Source: Lithodes maja (Eukaryota; Arthropoda; Malacostraca; Decapoda; Lithodidae). From it: DNA of 64,000 nt. The stretch spans positions 62,001 to 126,000 of the forward strand of contig JBAKBP010003092.1 in assembly GCA_037953745.1 (NCBI GenBank), read 5' to 3'. Position numbers and translations under genes: made by a program. Each line of letters begins with the position of its first letter. Position 1 is the first letter of the stretch. The notes below the pieces were generated by a model. It was not told the DNA's origin, searched no databases, and saw only the letters and a list, made by a program, of their open reading frames with translations. This document shows positions 28,699-40,601 of the stretch, one piece after another.

Positions 28699-30219
28699 CA
28701 GGGGCGTAACTCCCGGGGGGGACAGGGGGGACATGTCCCCCCCAAAGTTTGAGTCAGCGGGGACACAGTATACTTTGTCCCCCCCCAATAAAATACAAAT
28801 ATTATGATTAAATATCACGCTTCTACAAAGACTGTTAGAGCAAGGAAAATAGAGTTGTTACACCTTTGAAACTGACAAACTGTGTCCCCCAATAGATAAT
28901 AAATATTATGATAAAATATTAATTATATCACCGTTATCACGCTTCTAAGTTCAAGCATCACAGACAATAAGAAATGCATTGGATAATGTACAACAACTGG
29001 GAAATCTGTACAAGGACTCTGGCAAGTTCAAGAGTGTCTACTTGAATGATACATCTGATTATGAAGACAATTCTCCTAGTGCACTTAAGCCTATCTGCCC
29101 AACCCGCTTTCTAACTAGATCACCAGCTGTTAAATCTGTGTTGAAAAACTATGAAAACATTCTTTGTGCTCTGCAGAAGGCTGCCAAGGAGTTTGGTACA
29201 AAAACTGCTTCACGTGCCAATGGTCTCTACACAGCTTTCAGCTCACCACTCACAGTACTTGGTTTACTGATAAGTCTTCCTGTGTTAGATGTTCTTGAGC
29301 GTTTGAATACAACAATACAGGGATCTTCTGTAACAGTATCCGGTATGCTTGAGGCAGTTGAGAGTGCCAGAGAACAGCTGCAGTCTGTTCGGACTAATGC
29401 AGCTTTTCATGAAATTTGTTGTCAATCTGAAGAGAAGTGCAACAATCTGCAACTGGAGTCAGTAACTTTGCCAAGAAGACGAAAAATTCCAAAGAAGTAT
29501 GATTCTACACCCACAACTGAACATGTATCTGCATCAGAAGAAGAATATTATAGAGCTGATTTCTTTCGTGTCATCGACAGTGCTATGCTGAATCTAGAAG
29601 AGTACTTCACATCAACAGATATAATGAAATACCAAAAACTGTGTGACTCACTGCTCACTGATGCTGTTGACACTGACACAGTCAATAAATACCCAGAACT
29701 TGCTAACATTGAGAGTTTAAAACTACAACATGGATTTTTCAGATCACAGTACCACCCAAAATCTATTGCTGAGTGCCAGAAACTATTCTGCGAGATGACA
29801 CCTGAAGTGAAGCACATGTTTCCCCTTGTAGAGAAGTTGCTGAGAGTTGTCATGATTTCACCAGCCAGCTCATGCTCAGCAGAGCGTTCCTTTTCTGTCT
29901 TACGAAGACTTAAGACATACTCGAGATCTTCTATGACACAGATGCGGCTCAACCACACACTCCTCTGTCATATTCACCAAGATCACCTGACATGCTTGGA
30001 TGATATCATCATAGCCAAAGAATTCATAGCGCAATCATATGAGACAAGACAAAATGTATTTGGCAATTTCTAAACCCCATGTGTAACAAAAGGATTGACT
30101 GCCTGTATATAGCTATTGCCTCATCATCCGTTTAATTTCTATGCATGGCTAGTACTCTGTATCACTGTATGAGTAATCACCAAGCTATGTTTAACTAATG
30201 TATGCAGAAGCTATGCATC
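28699..30219 (+). mobile_element. hAT-family DNA transposon inserted in the left palindrome arm (right end in or near the gap)
   Basis: The left tip CAGGGGCGTAACTCC is typical of hAT terminal inverted repeats. It begins exactly where the arms stop matching (28698 pairs with 31986). The arms match again after the gap (from about 30560). The right terminus is not visible and probably lies within or beside the N run, so no target-site duplication can be shown. Confidence 0.7.
28979..30073 (+). pseudogene. hAT transposase C-terminal half (ZMYM1-like)
   Basis: About 364 codons; the frame is open a little upstream (QASQTIRNALDNVQQLGNLY), but the BED finger and N-terminal catalytic residues are missing. 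Landmarks are CPTRFLTRSPAVKSVLKNYE, the alpha-helical insertion region (LTVLGLLISLPVLDVLERLN) and the C-terminal hAT dimerisation domain SSCSAERSFSVLRRLKTYSR followed by RLNHTLLCHIHQD. The order and the RSFS-LRRLK motif are diagnostic of hAT. The element is an internal-deletion derivative and cannot encode a full enzyme. Confidence 0.85.
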
Positions 30220-30419
30220 NNNNNNNNNNNNNNNNNNNNNNNNNNNNNNNNNNNNNNNNNNNNNNNNNNNNNNNNNNNNNNNNNNNNNNNNNNNNNNNNN
30301 NNNNNNNNNNNNNNNNNNNNNNNNNNNNNNNNNNNNNNNNNNNNNNNNNNNNNNNNNNNNNNNNNNNNNNNNNNNNNNNNNNNNNNNNNNNNNNNNNNNN
30401 NNNNNNNNNNNNNNNNNNN
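30220..30419. other. Scaffold gap (200 N)
   Basis: Exactly 200 unresolved bases, probably a gap of nominal length. It lies inside the left palindrome arm next to the hAT element, a place prone to assembly collapse. Confidence 0.99.
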
Positions 30420-31985
30420 ATACATTAGCCTACACTAGATTACCGTATCCTATGCAAAGCCAACTGAAAACAAAAGATTAATAGGACACCAACAATCTAT
30501 TAACCACATTAATGATGTATATGAAATGTCTGTTATGGTGGATGGGTGAGGGTAGGGCAGATTTTTCGTGTTTTTTACCATTCCATTCTTACACAAGATA
30601 TGTTTATATCAATCTATTTTACCTTCCATAATGAGAGACAATACGATTCATCACAAAGTGTAGCCTACCGGCAGATATATAACAAACGTATATATTATAT
30701 ACTAAATGAAGAGACCAGGAATAATCGTGTCTCTTCATATAGATTCAAATGTAGGTTAAGGTACATATACGGTACATACGGCGGATCCTCAGATTGGCCG
30801 TTGTGATTGCACCTAAACACATACAAAAGTTACAAAAACAAAAAATATATCGTTTGCTTCAACAGACAAATTCCATGATAAACAACATAAGGAACAAAGC
30901 GCAATGCAACGCATTGATCTTGGTACAATGGCAAAGCTGCTAGATGTAAAATAAGTACCGGTAATAAAACGAAACCTGAAAAGAGTTGATTAGGCTATGC
31001 CCAACATTACCGGTATCTATCAACTGAAAATATACATATTTTATAATCTATATTTTATTAATTTCACCCCAACATATGCCAATTTTGTGAATAGATCATT
31101 TATATAATATGCTTACGTGTCGGATAAATTGCGTCTATATATGCAGGGAAATTTAGACTAAATTAAGTAGTCTCGTTGGCAATATAAGCAAAATACATCA
31201 TAGTTTTACCATTTTAATGCAGCAAAATTATATAAATCTGAACTTGGCTCTTTTACCAACCATTGCGTGCAACAATATCAAACCCACCAAACCTACCTAA
31301 GAATTAACTTAACTAACGGTTTATTTGAAGAGGTTTAAGCAAAGTCCGTTGTATAAATATATGTTACCTTCCATAATAGGAGAATATACGATTTATCATG
31401 AAGTTTGTCGGTTGAAGCAAAACTATATACCTGGTACCGGTACCGTTTATGGACATACCTTACCTACATTATGATCCATGTGGATTGGTCTAAAATTCTG
31501 GTCTTCTCATATAGTTTATGATATATAAGTGCGTTTCATCTCCGCAGGTAGGCTACACTTCGTGATGAATCATATGGTATCTAACAGTGGAAGGTAAATG
31601 GATAAATGGATTGTGCAAAGGATCGATATAAACAGCTTTGTAAGGATGGAATGGTCGAAAACACAGGAACAATTTCCTTTATTTAAACTCATCCACCCAC
31701 ACAAACACTACCTTGTGTAAAATTCATCAATTTACAGTTAGTATTTTTAAGTCTAGCCCATATACAGTATAAGGTGATATTTGGTGTAGGTTTTAACTTT
31801 TGAACTTGTTTGACATCAAATGTTGATTAAAATTCAAACTCGATCGGTTATATTTTGTCAACTCGGGTATTTCTATGGTTGCGGGATTTTTGCGGGTAGA
31901 GGGTATTACAATAAGCTAAATACATCGGAGATTTGACCATATTAATTAACTAAACCTGTATTATGCATCACTGAAATTATAAGTA
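30420..31985. other. Palindrome centre and inner arms, AT-rich, no gene
   Basis: The inner arm segments pair with each other: GTTTATATCAATC...TTACCTTCC at 30601 with 31560-31650 reversed, and GTTTGCTTCAACAGACAAAT at 30852 with 31410-31430 reversed. The centre (about 30950-31330) shows no obvious pairing. ACCGGTA strings are frequent. I see no coding sequence. Confidence 0.6.
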
Positions 31986-32023
31986 GGCCTAGCCTATGTA
32001 CCGGTAGATTGTGTTACGTGCCT

Positions 32024-32241
32024 TTAACCCCTTCTGTACCGGTGATGTACTTTTCATTATATTCTGGCCACTATTAGACGATGTTGTACAGCTTAGGAAG
32101 GACGTCTACTCATTACAAGGCTACAGCCTATCTCAATTAATCCTTTTAGATATAATTATATCCTTCCCAAGCTTAAACAAAATCGTCTAAATGTAGCTGA
32201 AATCAAATACAAAAAGACGTTACCGGTAAAGAAGTGGTTAA
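32024..32241. mobile_element. Palindromic TTAA MITE family P (right arm, inner)
   Basis: Mirror of 28434-28660, with TTAA at 32024-32027 and 32238-32241. It lacks the GATACCGGT segment present in the left copy. Confidence 0.82.
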
Positions 32242-32349
32242 TATTCTGTTCTCAAAGATTTCTCTACGGTATTCATGCGCAGTTCTGCTGTTGTAACAAG
32301 GCTTATAATCTGTATAGTATATCTAATTTACAAAACTTAGACATTATTT

Positions 32350-32452
<103 letters not shown>

Positions 32453-32899
32453 TGTATATAAAAACAATAAAAAAACATATATTACAGAAAGGAAGTGAAT
32501 AATGGAATGTTGGTGTCTTATAACAAACTTTTTTGTGTTCTGCTTCGCCTTCGCTCGCATAGTAGCCTAATCATTAAAAAAATATACGGAAAACGGATAA
32601 ATATCAACATTACAACGTATGGTGTAAAATTATAAAATCGACATGTAAATAATTATGATACAGTAGGCCTATTTAAGTTAGCCCAGTACGGTATATATGG
32701 AGATATAGTCGGTGTTGTTCACTCTTTATACACCCTGCTTTTATCACAAGGCAGTAATAAATCTTCATTGTCGTAATTTCCCTCTATTTTACCCTAGGGA
32801 TGATGTCCCACGCCGTCTGGTGGAGAAATTGGAACTAACCCCGTGCACACTATGAATAGGGGTGGTGGTGGTGGAGGAGGTGTTGGTGGGAAAACAAGA

Positions 32900-32915
32900 C
32901 ACCTCTTATCTCCCA
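32900..32915 (-). other. Empty insertion site matching the LINE at 26116
   Basis: Reversed, the sequence reads GAGATAAGAGGTGT with a single ATAAG. The left arm has two ATAAG copies flanking the LINE. Confidence 0.85.
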
Positions 32916-33173
32916 CCACCACCTCCTCCTATTCCACCTGCATCACGTTATCAGCTCAGAGACGTGACCTCTTTCTGTCTTGGTCTTATTGCCAAGCTAA
33001 TGGAGCGGACGTCTCAAAATCTCAAAACTAATGGGGTTAAACATGAAGGAGAAGGGGGGCCCAGACAAATAAATCCACCCCTTTATGTGGCGTATTTGCA
33101 CTTGGTCGCTGTGGCCTTGAGAACTCTACCAGAAATATTACCAGATTTTTCTATTTGAATGCCCTTTATTAAA

Positions 33174-33372
33174 TTAACCCCTTCTCTACCGGCGACGTCT
33201 TTTTATACTTTCTTCTGGCTTTTATTAGACGATTTTATTCAGTTTAAAAAGAGCCACCAGCTGTTAATAGGCTTCGAACTCTCTCACTTAACCCTTTTTA
33301 CTACCACACATCCCTCTTAAACTGCATACAATCGTCTAAATATAGCTAGAATAAAATAAAGAGGAGAGTTAA
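33174..33372. mobile_element. Palindromic TTAA MITE family P (right arm, outer)
   Basis: Mirror of 25653-25851, with TTAA at 33174-33177 and 33369-33372. Confidence 0.8.
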
Positions 33373-33524
33373 TCATATGTTGTTTGAGTGTGTTAAAGGA
33401 AAGCCAAGTCCATTATATTTAGTCTTTATTATCGTATATGTAAAGATAGAATTTATGGTTTATAGTTCAAATGATGTCTTTGGGAATGATAACATGACCA
33501 AAACAATGCTAGTTCATGTTAATT

Positions 33525-34030
33525 GTCTTGTATTCCTCCTCATATTGTCTTGTATTCCTCCTCATATTGTCTTGTATTCCTCCTCATATTGTCTTGTATT
33601 CCTCCTCATATTGTCTTGTATTCCTCCTCATATTGTCTTGTATTCCTCCTCATATTGTCTTGTATTCCTCCTCATATTGTCTTGTATTCCTCCTCATATT
33701 GTCTTGTATTCCTCTTCATATTGTCTTGTATTCCTCCTCATATTGTCTTGTATTCCTCCTCATATTGTCTTGTATTCCTCCTCATATTGTCTTGTATTCC
33801 TCCTCATATTGTCTTGTATTCCTCTTCATATTGTCTTGTATTCCTCCTCATATTTTCTTGTATTCCTCCTCATATTGTCTTGTATTCCTCCTCATATTTT
33901 CTTGTATTCCTCCTCATATTTTCTTGTATTCCTCCTCATATTGTCTTGTATTCCTCCTCATATTGTCTTGTATTCCTCCTCATATTGTCTTGTATTCCTC
34001 CTCATATTGTCTTGTATTCCTCCTCATATT
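33525..34030. repeat. 22-bp minisatellite, right palindrome arm (~23 units)
   Basis: The reverse-complement unit TGTCTTGTATTCCTCCTCAT continues AT, about three units longer than the left array. It is followed by R2 terminal sequence (TCAAGTCTTCAAACAAAATG, CTCCGGTTTGACACCCT), so the array sits inside an R2 element. Confidence 0.92.
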
Positions 34031-34239
34031 CATTCAAGTCTTCAAACAAAATGGCTCCGGTTTGACACCCTCTTTTGTTTTGGTTATATTGTCCAGTAAT
34101 ATATTATAGTCAAGTTGATCTCATTTTTGTGTTTGTATTTTCCAGGTATGATCATCGGAGACCCTGTTACCAGTTTATGAAGAGGTCCTGGTGGTGAGTA
34201 CTAATTCAGAGCCACAAGAAACCTTTTTCGTTTAGGGGG

Positions 34240-34930
34240 TAGTGCTTGTTTTTTGGCCTATATATAAAAATATATAATTTTTTATCCTTCACTAGACCTC
34301 CATCAAGCTTATAAAACACCACCTAGACCCCCTTTCAAGATGTATTTGTATTATAAAACACCACCTAGACCCCCTTTCAAGATGTATTTGTATTATAAAA
34401 CACCACCTAGACCCCCTTTCAAGATGTACTGTATTTGTATTATAAAACACCACCTAGACCCCCTTTCAAGATGTATTTGTATTATAAAACACCACCTAGA
34501 CCCCCTTTCAAGATGTATTTGTATTATAAAACACCACCTAGACCCCCTTTCAAGATGTATTTGTATTATAAAACACCACCTAGACCCCCTTTCAAGATGT
34601 ATTTGTATTATAAAACACCACCTAGACCCCCTTTCAAGATGTATTTGTATTATAAAACACCACCTAGACCCCCTTTCAAGATGTATTTGTAAATTTTTCG
34701 ATAGAAACATGCCCCAGCCAAAGGCCGATTCCATCCAAAGTTACAGGCTCGCTATCGCTCGCCAGACAAGAAATCGACACCTAAATGGCACGAAAGGTCT
34801 TAATATTGCCAAATAAATGGGGCGAAAGGTTACAAAATCGCCAAACTAATGGAACGAACGTCTTAAAATCTCAAAAACTATTATGTTAAACATGAGGTAG
34901 AAGGGGGTCCATAAAAAGCTACTAATACCC
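34240..34930 (-). repeat. R1 repeat copy with expanded 42-bp minisatellite
   Basis: Minus-strand copy of the R1 repeat at 541-815. The segment ACCTAGACCCCCTTTCAAG is present about nine times in 42-bp steps (34300-34692); one unit has six extra bases near 34427. The remaining R1 sequence (GCTCGCTATCGCTCGCCAG, CTAAATGGCACGAAAGGTCT) follows to about 34930. The 14-codon open repeats in both strands are a by-product of the period. Confidence 0.82.
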
Positions 34931-34934
34931 CCTC

Positions 34935-34976
<42 letters not shown>

Positions 34977-35139
34977 AACCAACAAACAAATACACAAGAT
35001 ACCGCGAGTGAACACGAGAGGCGGTAACATTCCCTGGAGGCTTCATGTTTTTATATATTTTTGCCTCCTTTACCGTGCGCCTCATCCCCGCCGATCACAG
35101 AGGCACGATTGGCATTCATACACCCGGCAATGTATCAAA

Positions 35140-35305
35140 GGAGAGTGGTGGTGGAGGAGGGAGGGAGAGTTACAAGGAATACTTAGTGGTGGAGGAGGAG
35201 GGAGGGGAGGGAGAGTTACAAGGAATAGTTAGTGGTGGAGGAGGGAGAGTTACAAAGAATAGTTAGTGGTGGAGGAGGGAGGGAGAGTTACAAGGAATAG
35301 TTAGT
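35140..35305. repeat. Tandem GGTGGAGGAGGGAGAGTTACAA-type repeat
   Basis: Four imperfect units share GGAGGGAGAGTTACAA and GGAATAGTTAGTGG. The same motif resumes at 35915-36030, on the other side of the LINE fragment at 35307-35919, so the LINE inserted into this array. Confidence 0.75.
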
Positions 35306-35306
35306 G

Positions 35307-35919
35307 GTACAAAGTACAGAGGAGTACAAAGGAAATCAAGCAACAACAGATCTAGTGACCCCTTCTAGGCTGCTTGTCCTCCAAAACACTGAGGATCAAG
35401 TGTCCAAACAGTGGTTTAGAGTGGGTAAGGGAACATTGGAAAGGGAACTACTGCCTGGAACTAATCTCCGTGGCAGGACTAGGGAGTTAGTAGGGGACAT
35501 ATGGGTTAGTAACTGAGGGGAGGGTAAAATAAAGTTATTCATTTATAAACGCAGTCAGTCGCGGGTTTGATGCAAGATATTTGTCTAGGCGGAATTTAAA
35601 TGAATCAACGGTGCTGCAGTCTATAACGTCTCGGGGAAGCTCATTCCACAAGTTGACAACTCGATTGAAGAAGAAATTCTTAGATTCGTGTGAGTTAAAA
35701 GATTTACCAATAATTTTGCAACCGTTTCCCCGCGTGTAATTAGATTGGTCGATAGTGAAGTACTTACTACAGTTCATATTGTCGATGCCTTTGATGAATT
35801 TGAACACTTTAATTAAGTCACCTCTTAATCTGCGCTGGGTTAAAGGAAATAGATTTAATTCTCTAAGACGCTCTTCGTATGGTTTGTGCTTTAGGCTAGG
35901 TATCATTTTGGTAACTGGT
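35307..35919 (-). mobile_element. 3' fragment of the esterase-type CR1-like LINE (family L, copy 1)
   Basis: The minus strand holds the last 123 codons of ORF2 (KPYEERLRELNLFPLTQRRL ... RLDKYLASNPRLTAFINE, stop at 35535-35537), then ~230 bp of 3' untranslated sequence ending in CCTTTGTACTCC-type repeats. The 5' break is at about 35919, inside the (GGA)-rich array. The sequence is nearly identical to the ends of copies 2-4. Confidence 0.85.
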
Positions 35920-36149
35920 GGAGGAGGAGGGAGGGAGGGTGGGGGGGGGGGGGGGAGTTACAAGGTATAGTTAGTGGTGGTGGAGGAGGGAGAGTTGCAA
36001 GGAGTTACAAGGAATAGTTAGTATCTGGGAGACCTTGCGGTCCATTCCGCTTGGCAGCGTTTTGTGTATGTTCACCCTCATGAAAGGGTGTAAGGCGTCT
36101 GGCATTAATAGATAGATTTATATCAATATCTACTGTATTATTCCAATGC

Positions 36150-36150
36150 T

Positions 36151-36227
<77 letters not shown>
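36150..36227. repeat. (TC)n microsatellite
   Basis: CT repeats abut the 5' end of LINE copy 2. Similar runs lie at 39935-40050, 41540-41600 and 50886-50941. Confidence 0.9.
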
Positions 36228-36229
<2 letters not shown>

Positions 36230-36759
36230 GAGTTTTGCGCACCTAAGACCAGCAAGCATTTTTGTATCCCTGGTGGTGGTGTGGACGACGTAGTTGCAGC
36301 AGTTGACGAAGTATCAAAGCTGGCCCCTGCTAATACAATGTACGTCATCCACGTTGGATCCAACGATGTACAGCGAACCCGGTCGGAAGATTTGCTTTTA
36401 AAGTACCAGCAGCTGATCAAGTCGTTTAAGGAGAAGTCATCAAGGATCATCGTCTCAGGAATCGTCCCCCGGCTCGGTGTAGAGAGCCGATTTTACAACA
36501 TAGCCACCAGCACAAATCGTTGTCTAGCAAACCTCTGCAGGAAGGAGAACGTGGGATTCGTCGACACCTGGACAATTTCTACTACGATGACTATTTGTTT
36601 TCGGACGATGGAGTTCATCTGAACCAGGTGGGAGCAGCACGTTTTGGGCGTCTTCTCAGCGATGCGGTGAAGGATTTTCGGAGAAGAAATCGACTCAGCA
36701 CAGGACAACCAGGAAGGAGGACCGAAGACAGCGAGGACGGCAACCTACAAAGGAATTAA
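36228..36759 (+). pseudogene. LINE ORF1: SGNH/GDSL-type esterase domain, frameshifted
   Basis: The first frame contains IPGGGVDDVVAAVDEVSK, MYVIHVGSNDVQRTRSEDL and IIVSGIVPR. GSND is the SGNH block III motif. After a frameshift near 36572 the next frame gives NFYYDDYLFSDDGVHLN and QVGAARFGRLL, with the D-x2-H of block V. CR1-clade ORF1 proteins commonly carry such an esterase; it may act on lipids or membranes, but its role is not settled. The N-terminal block I (GDS) is missing through truncation. Confidence 0.75.
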
Positions 36760-36857
36760 ATACTAATCCGTCAAGAACCGCGAATTTGGATAAAGCTCCA
36801 CCAACACGACCCAAATTCAAAACCGCCAGGGATAACGACTGAGGACCGAGGACAGCC

Positions 36858-37931
36858 ATGAATGTAAATGTAGATCCGACCAGAATCAAAAATTCGATGA
36901 AAGAATATTCTGTGAGTTCTAAAACCGCAACTTTAAAGGTTTTCTATGCAAACGCTCGTAGCATACGCAATAAATTTTCAGATTTAGAGGAACTAGTGTT
37001 TACAGAAAATTATGATGTGATTGGCATAACAGAATCTTGGCTCAATACAGAAGATAGAAACTTTTTAGCAGAGTATTCACTTCCCGGTTATGTAATGTTT
37101 GAGAACAGCCGAATAAATAAAAATGGAGGTGGCGTTTATTTTATATCAAAGAAAGTCTTAATCCGACCCTCGTGTCTAAACTTCAAATTGTGAACGTCGA
37201 CACATCTTTTGTGCTAATAAAGAATAATAAAGGTACAAAAATAATACTTGCGTTAATATACAGACCTCCAGCTCAATCAGTGCAAACTGACCGAGAAATT
37301 TACGAACAAATTGCAGATGTAAGTAACTCACAAGATACCGTAATTTTTGGCGACTTTAATTTACCTGTGACCAAGTGGGGCGATCCTCTTACTTCACACT
37401 CCGGACATGACTTGTATACGAACTTGCAAGAGAGTTCGCTTTATCAATTTGTTCGAACGCCGACCCGTGGTAATAACGTTCTTGACATTGTACTTGCAAC
37501 AAAAGAAGAATTGATAGAGAATTTGAATGTTGGTGATGAATTCAGTAACAGCGACCATCGTACGATAACTTTCACTTTAAAGTTTACTAGTAACGAACCA
37601 AATAGTAGCATCGAAAAAATCCCTAATTTCAAGAAAGCAAACTTCCATAAACTTAGAGCTATGTTTAAAGAAACTGACTGGAGCTTTTTAATTAACAATA
37701 ACGACATAAATACATCTTGGAAGTTATTCGAAACCACCTACCTAAAAGCAGTGCAAGACTGCATACCATCGAAAATACGGCGTCCAGGCCATAATAATAA
37801 GCCCAAATGGTGGAATAAAGATATTTCAAACTGCCTGCTTGCTAAAAAATTTGCTAATGATAGATTAAAATCCTCACAAAATGACGAAGAACGGGTGAAA
37901 TTTGTAGAGCTACGACGCAAAGCCAAAAGTT
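36858..37931 (+). pseudogene. LINE ORF2 AP endonuclease, frameshifted (copy 2)
   Basis: MNVNVDPTRIKN begins the frame. VFYANARSIRNKFSDLEELV, YDVIGITESWLNTEDR and NGGGV follow, then a one-base deletion near 37138. The next frame has LALIYRPPAQSV, TVIFGDFNLPVTKW, PTRGNNVLDIVL and SDHRTITF. These are the catalytic blocks of APE-like LINE endonucleases (E in ITES, D and N in GDFN, SDH). A base lost in AAAAAG near 37928 shifts out of ORF2. Confidence 0.82.
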
Positions 37932-38224
37932 AATTAAGCAAAGTAAAAAGACCTTAGAGTTACATATTGCGAATCAAAGTAAAACAAACCCGAAAGAATT
38001 CTATAGTTATATCAGAAAGAAAAAAGTAGTTACTTCAACTGTTGGACCGTTAGTCGATGAAAATGGAGAATACACCAAAGACGAAGTACAAATGAGTAAT
38101 CCCCTCAATACCTTCTTTGCATCAGTTTTTACAACAGAAGACCTCGGTGATATCCCTACACCATCGCCGATTCAGATTGATAATTCAGATGTTCTAAGCA
38201 ATATCACCGTTACAGAGAGAAGTA

Positions 38225-39713
38225 TTGAATTGTTTAGATAAACTCAAGGTAAATAAAACGCCAGGACCTGATACAATCTCGCCTAGAGTTCTAAAGGAAG
38301 CTAAGGATAAGCTCTCCAAACCACTGACATTACTATTCAATAAATCCTTGCAGTCTGGAACTATGCCTGATCAGTGGAAGCTAGCCAACGTAACACCGAT
38401 ATTCAAAAAAGGCAGCAAATCCCTACCCAGTAACTATCGTCCAATTAGCTTAACCTCAGTTGTATGTAAAATGCTAGAAACGGTCATACGAGACAGACTC
38501 GTAAATCACTTAGAGGAAAATAACATACTTAAAGATACTCAACACGGCTTTCGTAAAAAACGTTCCTGTTTAACAAACCTCTTAGACTTCTTCCACGATA
38601 TCCTCAACCTCTACGATGAGAGTAAAGCTGTAGATATTATATACCTTGATTTTCAAAAGGCCTTTGACAAAGTTCCCCACAAACGTTTACTGCTAAAACT
38701 AAAAGCGCATGGAATACAAGACGGTGTGTTGAAATGGATAGAAAATTGGCTCAGCAACAGAAAGCAAAGGGTAGTCATAAACGGTAAGGCATCTAAATGG
38801 ACCAATGTAAGTAGCGGGGTACCCCAGGGATCGGTACTAGGACCAATTCTCTTTCTAATTTACATCAACGACATAGATGAGGGCCTCACCTGTACAATCT
38901 CAAAATTGCAAATAGCGTACTCTCAAAAGAACAAGTTGACGATATGCAACACAATCTAGATAATTGTCATGTTGGGCCCAAATTTGGCAAATGAGTTTCA
39001 ATGCGGATAAATGTAAAGTACTACATGTCGGATACCTAAATGAGAAAGCAAAACTATTCGATGAATGGCACTCAGCTTAAGAATGTAAACAGAGAAACCG
39101 ATCTGGGAGTAACAATATCGAGTAACCTAAAACCGAGTCAACAATGTTCAGAAGTTGTTAAGAAGGCAAACAAAATAATTGGCTTTATAGGCAGGTCATT
39201 TGAGCATAAATCCAAAGAAGTTATCCTAACCCTTTACAATTCCTTAGTCCGCCCTCTTCTGGAATACTGCGTTCAATCCTGGTGCCCTTAATTACCAAAA
39301 AGATATAAACAAGCTTGAACGAGTTCAACGTAGAGTTACCAAAATGATACCTAGCCTAAAGAACAAACCATACGAAGAGCGTCTTAGAGAATTAAATCTA
39401 TTTCCTTTAACCCAGCGCAGATTAAGAGGTGACTTAATTCAAGTGTTCAAAATCATCAAAGGCATCGACAATATGAACTGTAGTAAGTACTTCACTATCG
39501 ACCAATCTAATTACACGCGGGGAAACGGTTGCAAAATTATTGGTAAATCTTTTAACTCGCACGAATCTAAGAATTTCTTCTTCAATCGAGTTGTCAACTT
39601 GTGGAATGGGCTTCCCGAAACGTTATAGACTGCATCACCGTTGATTCATTTAAACTCCGCCTAGACAAATATCTCGCTTCAAACCCGCGACTGACTGCGT
39701 TTGTAAATGAATA
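38225..39713 (+). pseudogene. LINE ORF2 reverse transcriptase lacking the FADD box (copy 2)
   Basis: RT motifs NYRPISLTSVVCKMLETVI, HGFRKKRSCLTNLLDFF, YLDFQKAFDKVPHKRLL and SGVPQGSVLGPILFLIYIND are intact. The text then jumps from TISK straight to sequence lying after the catalytic box, because 19 bp are missing. The C-terminal frame resumes at 39040 (VNRETDLGVTISSNLKPSQQ). Further one-base changes lie near 39290 and 39617. The enzyme encoded would be dead. Confidence 0.85.
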
Positions 39714-39934
39714 ACTTTATTTTATCCCCCCTCAGTTACTAACCCATCTGTCCCCTACTAACTTCCTAATCCTGCCACGGACATTAGTTCCAGGGCAGTA
39801 ATTCCCTTTCAATGTTCCCTTACCCACTCTAAACCACTGTTTGGACACTTGATCCTCAGTGTTTTGGAGGACAAGCAACCTAGAATGGTCACTAGATATG
39901 TTGTTGCTTGATTTCCTTTGTACTCCTTTGTACT

Positions 39935-39973
39935 CTCTCTCTCTTTCTCTCTCTCATTCTTTCTTTCCTCTTT

Positions 39974-40042
<69 letters not shown>

Positions 40043-40050
40043 TCTCTCCG
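39935..40050. repeat. (TC)n microsatellite after LINE copy 2
   Basis: CT run directly following the LINE tail. Confidence 0.9.
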
Positions 40051-40137
40051 GATACTGCAGTATTTTGTTCTCTCTCCTCATGCCGGGTCTTATACGCTAC
40101 ATAGGTGATGAAGATGCTAGTTACTTGCCAGCCTTGT

Positions 40138-40162
40138 ACCCCCCCCCCCCCCCCCCCCCCCC
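40138..40162. repeat. C homopolymer
   Basis: A run of about 25 C, followed by (GT)n; a likely site of sequencing length error. Confidence 0.9.
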
Positions 40163-40386
40163 GATCCCTCTCTCCCGTGTGTGTGTGTGTGTGTCGGTTT
40201 GTCTGTATGTATGTCTGGCAGTCTGTGTGTGTATACAGTATATTATGTGTGCGTCCTTCGCGTCGCCTGTCTACCTTTCTGTGTGCAAATATTTATGTTT
40301 GTACGTAGCCTATATGTATGGCCGTATGTGTCTTTTTTTATATTATTTTTCTTATTATTTTATTCATTTATTTTATCTACAACGCC

Positions 40387-40601
40387 TTAAACCCTTTCAG
40401 TACCGATGTCGCCCTTTTAACTTTATTCTGGCTACTATTATAAGATTTTATTCAGTTAAAAACGGCCTCCATCAATTACCAGGCTTCGAACTATCTCATG
40501 TAACCCATTGTACTACCACAGATCCTTCTTAAACTGCACACAATAGCTTAAATATGTTTAGAGTATAATTAACAAAACAAAATGGCCGATATAGGAGTTA
40601 A
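40387..40601. mobile_element. Palindromic TTAA MITE family P
   Basis: TTAA at 40387-40390 and 40598-40601. It carries TTTCAGTACCGATGTCGCCC, TTATAAGATTTTATTCAGTT and CACAATAGCTTAAATATG. It is more diverged than the palindrome-arm copies. Confidence 0.7.

Larger units (their letters stand above)
36228..39938 (+). mobile_element. Esterase-endonuclease-RT CR1-like LINE (family L, copy 2), multiply frameshifted
   Basis: The order is ORF1 esterase (36228-36759), AP endonuclease (36858-37930), linker and RT (37930-39710), and a 3' untranslated region to a CCTTTGTACTCC repeat tail. Compared with copy 3 there are frameshifts near 36572, 37138, 37930, 38218, 39290 and 39617, and a 19-bp deletion at the RT active site (38903-38909). 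It starts within the esterase directly at a (TC)n run, so the 5' end is truncated. Confidence 0.85.
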
